Source: Unio delphinus
Taxonomy: Eukaryota > Mollusca > Bivalvia > Unionida > Unionidae
Assembly: GCA_029339505.1 (NCBI GenBank)
Contig: JAQISU010000171.1
Coordinates: 1,110,001 to 1,174,000, forward strand
DNA: 64,000 nucleotides
Reading direction: 5' to 3'
Part shown: positions 56,101 to 64,000 of the stretch, in pieces
How the letters are laid out: each line of letters opens with the position of its first letter
Position numbering within the stretch: the stretch's first letter is position 1
Made by a program: the position numbers and the translations under genes
The notes under the pieces: generated by a model
What the model saw: only the letters and a program-made list of their open reading frames with translations
The model's database searches: none
Told to the model about the DNA's origin: nothing

Positions 56101-56535
56101 TGAGTAAACAGATACATAAACGTTTGCTTTGGTGACTAATCGAGGGAAGTCTAAGTCATTTTGAACTTTTGGAAACACCTTCCCCCCCCCCCCAGCATTT
56201 GACCGGATTTAATAAACTAAAACTCGGTATTAATGACGGTCAAATTTCATGAGGAATCTATTTGCTTCAATATCACGGGTGTTAAAAGAAGACAATGTAA
56301 ATTCTTGTTTTAAGTAGACCAGAAGATATATGGGTTTGCATGGTCTGCAAGTGGCTTTCAATACGCCCATCTCCCCATCCTCCTCCCAGCCCCCAAACAC
56401 TCTATAAGATGATGCTGAGGATTTGATATTTATACTGTTCTATAACCCCCCCCCCCCAAACAAAAAAAAAAAACTATTCTGCAACAAACTAAATTTAAAA
56501 CGCTATTATTTTAGCAGAAAAATTAAAATAATTTT
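53101..56535. other. long region without supported gene
   Basis: Mostly unique AT-rich DNA. A 46-48 bp duplication occurs at 54617-54712 (TTTAGAGTGTATTSCAGTTK with ATTGTAAGAACG). There is a C10 run at 56181 and another poly-C run near 56447. Short open frames up to about 100 codons show no family motifs. One - strand frame at 56098-55880 has a fairly normal amino-acid composition but no support. Confidence 0.45.
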
Positions 56536-56538
56536 TTT

Positions 56539-56542
<4 letters not shown>

Positions 56543-56594
<52 letters not shown>
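56543..56594. repeat. (CT)n microsatellite
   Basis: About 26 CT dinucleotides. Confidence 0.97.
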
Positions 56595-56596
<2 letters not shown>

Positions 56597-56829
56597 ATCA
56601 ACATTATTAAATTTGATTTTAATAAAACATAATTTAAATTAAATAACTTTGCTAAACAGTAAATTGTGCCAGTACCTTACACAAACTCTTTCTCTCTTTC
56701 AAAATGTCAATTCAGTGTCAGTGAAACGTTATTCAAAGAAAAATCAATTGCCATTATCAATTTTAAATTTAATATATAATGTATTCTTTCTAAACAAAAA
56801 ATACCAAAGTTATATAGAAATAAGATATA

Positions 56830-57625
56830 ATTAGACTGCTAAGTATGCGATAAATAGAACTCCAACACATTAAGTGGACTGCTGTTAAGTGTGCGATAAA
56901 TAGAACTCCAACACGTTAAGTGGACTGCTGCTAAGCATGTGATAAATAGAACTCCAACACGTTAAGTGGACTGCTAAGTATGCGATAAATAGAACTCCAA
57001 CACGTTAAGTAGACTGCTGCTAAGTATGCGATAAATAGAACTCCAACACGTTAAGTGGATTGCTAAGTAAGCGATAAATAGAACTCCAACACGTTAAGTG
57101 GACTGCTAAGTATGCGATAAATAGAACTCCAACACGTTAAGTAGACTGCTGCTAAGTATGCGATAAATAGAACTCCAACACCTTAAGTGGACTGCTGTTA
57201 AGTATGCGATAAATAGAACTCCAACACGTTAAGTGGACTGCTAAGTATGCGATAAATAGAACTCCAACACGTTAAGTGGACTGCTAAGTATGCGATAAAT
57301 AGAACTCCAACACGTTAAGTGGACTGCTAAGTATGCGAGACATAAAACTCCAACACGTTAAGTGGACTGCTAAGTATACGATAAATAGAACTCCAACACG
57401 TTAAGTGGACTGCTAAGTATGCGATAAATAGAACTCCAACACGTTAAGTAGACTGCTGCTAAGTATGCGATAAATAGAACTCCAACACGTTAAGTGGACT
57501 GCTGCTAAGCATGCGATAAATAGAACTCCAACACGTTAAGTGGACTGCTAAGTATGCGATAAATAGAACTCCAACACGTTAAGTGGACTGCTAAGTATGC
57601 GAGACATAAAACTCCAACACGTTGA
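56830..57625. repeat. 43/46-bp minisatellite
   Basis: About 18 units of AAGTATGCGATAAATAGAAC, TCCAACACGTTAAGTGGACT and GCT. The terminal GCT is single or doubled (GCTGCT), giving 43- and 46-bp forms. Two units carry the linked variant GCGAGACATAAAACTCC (57325 and 57600). Confidence 0.95.
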
Positions 57626-59080
57626 TAGGTCTGATTAAATGCAGTCTCTAAACCTACTTTAAACAATAGCTGATATTTCAATACATCACATGCATTTTTA
57701 ACTGTAAAAAAGGTATTGATGCAAAGAAAATGAATGTTATATTTATCTTTAAATTATGACACCCATCTATTTGTCAAACGTTAACTGCTCTCTAGTCTTG
57801 ATTGTCAAAAAACAAAACAATCCTTTATGTACTTTTTCATTATGATTTTCTATTTTGAATTGCGTTTGGTACCTTTGCTCGAATACCTGTATCGTTGTAA
57901 TGCCTTATTGAAAACAGGAGAGAAATGCCCACACAATTTACATTACCATTAACGTGTTGTAAATGAACTATGTCTTATTCACATTTTCGTTTAGAACTAA
58001 ACACAGACACAATTGGATTTTTTAATCGAATGATTTTAGTTGGATGAAATTATAGCGTAATGCTGGAAACTCAAGTATTTTGCAATGCTCTTCAGATTTT
58101 AGTCACTATCTTTGTAGTATTGTTAAATAGAATTTGTTTTTATTAGAAAAAATTGTATTATAATGTTATACAATAGTTAGTAATTTTTTATAAAAGTTTT
58201 ATACTTTTTTCTTAAAGGGAAATACTTTGCATAAATTAAACGATTAATTATTTCTTCTCTAAATCGATTCAACTTATATGAGGAGGAAGTACAGTAAATG
58301 GAACCAACACAAACTCGCAAAGCAACCAATCAACAATATACAGTTAGAGGGGTCCTTACATTGTCGCAATTTGCAGTACTACATTATCCCGCATTTTTGT
58401 TATGCATGGCCTTCCCTGTTCAGCTATATACGCCATTTCGAAACTGACCTACTAAGAGGAAGAGAGGCAGAAAAACGTCATTTTTGTTTCCTTTGGTAAC
58501 TTATCAGACTTAAAACAACGTAGCAAAATGTATCGGAAGAATTCTAGGAAGTTATAAGCTTACAAATAGACGCATTATCGTTTCTGGTAAGGGCTTGAGA
58601 AAGGAAAATAGTGTGTCTTGTTACGCCGAAATACTGCAAGCATCATCCGGACGTGGCCTGATCACGTGGGACATAACATTCTGCGTGATTTTCAGTTCTT
58701 TCCATTGATTTATGTCATGACAACTTATTTTGAATGTAGGTAAATGCATTAAACAATGGTCCTGTAATTGTGGAATGTACTAATAAGCAATGACATTTGA
58801 GAAATTGTAAATGTTATTTCACCTCGGGAGTTGCGTAGCTGTGATTGACATGTCACGTGCGCAAATTAGTTTGCAAGGTATCGGTATTTTCGGGCGTCAT
58901 TGATCATTATATCTTGTCACTATGAAATGTAATTGCATTTATTATCTTCAACAGCCATCTTAATTACATATACTTTAAAGAAAAAAAATCGTTGACCGAT
59001 CTTCATGTATTGATCGCCATGTTGCTCTTGAGCGTAGAAGTTCTTGTATGTCGGCGCCCATCTCGCTGAGACTATGTTGT
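57626..59080 (+). other. upstream flank of the KANSL1-like gene
   Basis: No gene is supported. The 58500-59047 part is less AT-biased and probably contains the promoter and 5' untranslated region. A short upstream frame starts at ATG 59019 and ends at 59069 out of frame with the main start. Confidence 0.45.
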
Positions 59081-60381
59081 ATGGCCGCTATGGCACCGGC
59101 CTTAACCGAAGCGGCCTCACAGTCTCGAATTTCACTGCCTTCTTCTCCTCCCCCTAACGTCAGTGAATCCCCAACCCTGGGGTTGGAAGTGTTTGGTCAG
59201 AGCAAACCAAGTTGTCGTATTATCGGTGACGGTATAGACTTAGTTTCAAGTGACCCAAGCAGGAAATCGTTCCGAGATTTCACCTCTAGACCTGCGTATC
59301 GTTCGGATACAAAATTACTGAAACAACTAAATAGACATGCCCAATTACTTGTTACAAATGAACAGAATTCGACATCAGTGAAGAATTTGGCGAGCATTTA
59401 TATCCAAGGCAAAACTGTACCACATGCAAACACTATTCCAGCCACAAAACTAAATGGATATCCCATTTTAGTTGGGAAAACTACGATGAACCAAGCCTCT
59501 AGTACTGGGCCCAATGGATCAAGAAAATATCCACAGACAGCTTTTAATGGCAACAATGCAGTAAATGGCCATAGTTGTGTAAAACTTCCACCTTCCCAAA
59601 TTGTAACACATTATAAAGGTTTACCGTTTTTCAGTGTTGGAAACATAGTACCAGATCAAGGCCAGCAAATGTGTCTTACTACGATATCAACACTGACAAC
59701 ATCATCTCAGACTTTGTCGACTTCACATTCCACCACGTCGGTGACTACCCATTCTAAGCTGTATCCATTGGGTGATGCGGCATCTGTGGGAGATTGTTTG
59801 CCATTTTCTGGCTTGGATGAAATGTCAACCCCAAATTTAACAGAAGTACAGAACATGGAGATGGATACGATAAAGTTGACTGAACGTGCCATAAAAATGC
59901 AACAAAACTTAAATTCAAGGACACAGTTTCTTATACGGAGGTTAAGGCGGATGCAGGGGAAACAGCTAGAAATGCATATAAAGAAGCAATTGGGTAGTTA
60001 TGTTGAATTTCAGCACAAGAATCTGCAGACAGTTGCTAGCAAAGTGATCAAACCACCGAGTAATACTTTGAAGACTGATTTATTTCATTCAGAAGATGTT
60101 AAAAATTTGTCAACAGCGGCACTGGTAAATTTGGTCAGAAAATTGCAGTCATCTCAACAGGCAAAATTGACATTAAAACTCAACAATACTCCAAGAGTGG
60201 AAACAAAAGGTGTGCTTGTGATGGATGAGGCTGTTTCAGCAGAGTCGGCAAAAAAAAGTGAAAAACTGTGTATAGCCTTGGATCATTGGAAAGCTATGAC
60301 TGATTCTGATGCCACAGAGAGCAGCTCTGGCGGAGAAAGTTCTGAAGAAGATGACAACATCAAGAGTCCTTCAATCTCTTT
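59081..60381 (+). CDS. KANSL1: KANSL1-like first coding exon
   Basis: The exon encodes 433 residues and runs into a GTAAGT donor at 60382 (phase 2). I chose ATG 59081 because MAAMAPALTEAAS matches the start of vertebrate KANSL1 (MAAMAPALT); the upstream in-frame ATG 59048 would add 11 residues. A long low-complexity Ser/Thr/Pro region is followed by a coiled-coil segment near residues 275-320 (RTQFLIRRLRRMQGKQLEMH). It ends with the acidic serine motif TDSDATESSSGGESSEEDD, which corresponds to the same motif in the human protein. KANSL1 scaffolds the NSL complex containing the KAT8/MOF acetyltransferase (H4 acetylation, promoters). The C-terminal PEHE domain lies beyond the window. A very large first coding exon is also the vertebrate arrangement. 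Confidence 0.85.
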
Positions 60382-63300
60382 GTAAGTAATACAGTTTTGA
60401 TGCCAGTTAAGAAATGTTCCTTCTATGTTGAATATCTTGTCAGTGTATCAAATGTTAAAAATCTCTAAATGATTGGTAGGTTGAATCTATGTTAAATATC
60501 TTGTCGGTGTAACTAAATGTTAAAAATCTCTAAGTGATTGGTAGGTTGAAGTAATTAGACCAGGGTATCCACCTTGTGGTGGTATTCCTTGGTGGTTGTG
60601 GCTTGATTCTCACTTCAAATTTTATGTCAGTCTGGCCTACATATTGTTTGCTGAAAATGTTGTGGATGACTTCTTGTTATATAAAGTGTTATGTTCTTGA
60701 AAAAAATTTTATTTATCTATTTTCATGCAAATGCTACAGTTATTGGTATTAAAATGTTGCACTTCACATGTGTATGATTTACTTGCAAAACCATGGTGTT
60801 TACTTCAAGTTGATGGAACAATACAGGCTTACTTGTATTCCCTGATCTGCCGATTGGTACATAACAAGAGTTGTACAAGTAGAGTTTTTGTGTTGACATT
60901 TTATAGCTCTTTGATGACCATTAGAGCTTGTTTGTTGGTCTGTTGACTGTCATAACGACAGTTTGGTTTGGCTACTCCAAAACTACTTTTGTTTTGCCAT
61001 GCAATTTGAAAAAGACACTCATCCCATGGTTTAGTTCACGTGTTTCAAATATACGTCCCTTGGGTCACATACAGCCCGCCACGCTGTATCATGTGGCCCA
61101 CAAAATGATTGGTGTTGCAAAGTGTCATTGTGGTGCAGCTCTTGGACCACTAAAAATGCCCTTATGTGGCCCTCAGGAGTTGTTCGAGTGACCCCCCCCC
61201 CCCCCCAATCCCGCCCGGTCTAGTTGGCCCTAGGGACATGTGGTACTACTAGTATACTTACTGGACTGGTCTTGCTTCAGATACTCCATTAATCAAAATT
61301 AATTCCCAAAAATAACCTTGCTTTACCAACAATTGTATTTGTGGCAAATTTTTTGTTGAATATTGCAAATATAATTATAGAATCTGAAGAAGTAAACTAA
61401 AAAATGCCATTTTGACTTTAAAAACTTAAACAAAGCCAAAACATCTGATAGCCCAACACCTTTGGCCACTACAGTTTCAGATAGAGCTTGTCCTGTATTC
61501 CAAGAAAGATGCTTGTCAGGTTGGCAAAAGAATTGAGCAAACTTTGATAGCCCTGATGAAATGCAGAAACGTATTTTCAAGATGTTGCCATAACATGGTG
61601 AAATCTGATGTAAATAAGATCACCACTGTCTTGTGTAAAGTGGAGACCTTAATTTAATCTAATTGTAATGCGGTATGTCACTTCCTGATGCTTCTTACAT
61701 GAAATTGTCACGTATGAATCGAGAGAGTAGAGCAATGTAATGCAAATAGTAATTGGTGACATCATTCCCAAAGTTTCCAAAAAAATGTGTAACTGTAAAG
61801 TATGTCAACTTTTCGACCAAAATGGGTATACCTTATAACTTCGTAACTGTTGAATTAAAAGATATGTAGTTTTAATAGGTCTTTATACATGTATACTTCT
61901 AGGATGCAGATTTGGGGATTGCTTGCTTCAACCTATAGCATTGTAAAGACAGATTGAACCAATCATATTCTTGATGAATGTTGTACTTTTTTTTATTACT
62001 ATAAGCGACACTGCTGAACTTAATGCACATGAGCGACACTGGGGTAGTAAACTATGGGTACAGCATATATGCACAAGTGTGGTTCATAAGCTATTTGCAG
62101 AGACACTTTTATGTGGTAGTCATAGCTAGAGGTTTAATACATTTATGCCTCTGCATGTAAATGTATCGTGATCTTGGAGTCTTAAATAAAGAGCTACCGG
62201 TAATATTTATTTTCTTCTCGGATTTCTCTTACATTTAATCTATATATTTTGTTTTCCAGATTTAGTTTGCTTTTTATTTTTATATATTAGAATATTTCTA
62301 CTATTTACATAACTATTTCATTGGATTCTAGATTTTCCTCTGCTTATATTTGCAAATAGAACGGGTTTGTTTTTCCCATTGCCTTGGGGCTGAGTGGCCA
62401 TATTGTGATGATCCTATGAGCCTAACTTGTCATTTTTCACTTTATTTCCCTTAGTACTTTTCTCAATGCTGAAACTATCTGGCTTGTATCCGATGCATCA
62501 AGCTGGCTTTCAAAAGCTACCTTATCCAACATTGGATTGATGTATGTAGACTATTTCAGGGTGCTCTGCTGACAACTGTAGAGATTTCTTATTCAGATGA
62601 AGTTTTTAACACGACTGATGAGCTACAAAGGAACTCAAGATATAGGACCAGCCTTGTTCGAGTATACGATGCATTATTGTTTACTGGCTCCAGGACCCTC
62701 AGATCAGGGGTAATGCCCCTTGAGATCCCCCAAATTCTCTTGTACAATTTTTGCAGTTTTCTGCAGAACTGCCATTGTATGAAGTCTTAATGCATGCAGT
62801 AATTGTGGATGTTCAACTGCATTTAGATGCAAACATGTAGACCATGGCCAACATGGAAATGTTTTCATGCTTCATCAGTGCAGCTGTTATTTGAACAGTT
62901 TGCAAAGTACATTGATTTATGTATAGGATGGACCAGATTATTGGAAGTTAGAAATTTGAAAGATGAACAGGTAGGGTTCTCATAATGCCTCACCGTAGTG
63001 CTTATTACAAATAGAGATGGGAAATTTCTACCAGGTACCCATCAGTTGAATTCAGTGTGAACCCAAACTTGATGTTATGCATATTCAGACATGCTAACCC
63101 CTAGGAGAGGTATAAGCATAATTTATTACTAATACAAGTGGCAAAAAGTGTAATGAAAGAGCGATCTGTTTACATTCAATAATTTGTGTACAACGGGGTT
63201 CATAAACATAGATAGAATTATAAGTGAGGGTGTGAGATAACGAGACACCTAAAAATAATGTAAAATCCTCTTAGCTGCACTTCGAGATAACCAGGTGTGT

Positions 63301-64000
63301 GTGTGTCGAACTGGGCTGTTTAATGACAGTCCTTGTTTTCAAATCAATAACATGCTTTTTCTAATGAAGTTGTTATTCTGTATAAATGTAATATATTTTA
63401 AAGATTTACAATTTGTCAAAGATCCTATCAACAATCTTCCTGTGATGCAAAGACTTGTATTATGTCCATGCTTTTTGTTTATTCTGGTTCTGGGAGTGGG
63501 ATATAATAGTACACTGCCAAGTCGGGAGTCTGAGCAGCAGAGAACTAACTGTTGATGCACCACCAAACAAGATTCCTTTTAAAAAAATTAGCTATATTTC
63601 GTGAGACAATCGTCTGCGTCAGAACTAAAACTTACATTATTGAGATTGTACAATTTGGATGTCCTGATTTCTTTGGACATAATAGTGAAACTTGTTATCA
63701 TCCTTGGTTGTCTCTCAAATGTCAGTTCAATGAAACTCTTGCTTACAATGGTCTATATCGGTGAAACCAAGCTATTTATTTCGCTTGGTTGCTTTTCTAT
63801 CTTTGGTCACAAGTATGAATGAATTGGTTAAATTAAGGTAGATTATGTTACATACATAATAACAATTATAAGAGTGTTTGATCAGCTGAAGCGAGTTCAC
63901 CCGATATACAACTGGGGCTGCTAGATTTTAAGTAGGATGTATTTGCATGCCTTTTAAACTTTTCTTTTATTTCGCTTTTATTTGATTATAAAGACATAAT
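60382..64000 (+). other. first intron of the KANSL1-like gene
   Basis: It starts with GTAAGT. A 70-bp local duplication (TTGAATMTMTTRAATATCTT with AATGTTAAAAATCTCTAARTG) lies at 60430-60550, and there is a poly-C run at 61191-61206. No convincing coding exon, RNA gene or transposon protein was found. Short open frames between 60725 and 63822 have no family motifs. Confidence 0.55.

Noticed and set aside
60725..63822. Short frames in the KANSL1 intron as further exons
   Set aside because: None continues the KANSL1 sequence from the phase-2 donor with a plausible acceptor, and none shows known motifs.

Overview
This is a eukaryotic, animal-type window. It has two recognisable host genes with introns and GT/AG splice sites, many minisatellite arrays, tRNA-derived SINEs, truncated LINE and Gypsy fragments, and a short TTAGGG tract. 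I lean towards a mollusc or other lophotrochozoan, but this is inference from the repeat and gene content. No bacterial features are present.

Layout. From 1 to 8.7 kb lies the 3' end of an ankyrin-repeat plus SOCS-box (ASB-like) gene on the + strand, with two visible exons (2639-2753 and 7250-7563). Its introns and 3' flank are packed with tandem repeats. One array duplicates the exon end with its splice donor, and another repeats a segment carrying AATAAA. From 8.9 to 18.9 kb are more arrays, a LINE 3' end, a full SINE and a 4.7-kb satellite built from 24-bp and 19-bp units. From 18.98 to 26.86 kb is a discrete mobile element with sub-repeated terminal inverted repeats and a perfect 9-bp flanking direct repeat. 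It holds a Polinton (Maverick/adintovirus-like) replication and packaging gene set: a family-B-polymerase-like protein fused to an SF1 helicase, a DDE integrase, a phospholipase-A2-like protein, an A32-like ATPase, a NUMOD/HNH protein and a Cys-rich protein. It has no capsid genes.

From 27.0 to 35.2 kb is a Polinton virion gene cluster, nearly all on the - strand: minor capsid/penton-like, membrane, fibre-like, adenain-like protease, pVI-like and major capsid proteins. From 35.5 to 41.7 kb a second, more decayed copy of the replication module follows in the same orientation. From 46.9 to 49.1 kb are remains of a third copy, abutted by a Gypsy reverse transcriptase fragment, then a LINE fragment. 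Between 42 and 45 kb is an AT-rich array followed by an interstitial telomere-like tract.

From 49.7 to 59 kb there are only repeats and unassigned DNA. From 59.08 to 60.38 kb is the large first coding exon of a KANSL1-like gene (NSL histone acetyltransferase complex), and its first intron runs to the window end.

How the element genes fit together: polymerase-helicase and integrase would copy and insert the DNA. ATPase, protease, capsid, minor proteins and the PLA2-like protein would build and deliver a particle. All three copies carry stops or frameshifts. Several frameshifts in the first copy and the virion cluster lie in homopolymer runs, so part of the damage could be sequencing error. 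The most unusual points are the capsid-less 7.9-kb unit with a 9-bp duplication, and the polymerase-helicase-HNH architecture seen in three independent copies.
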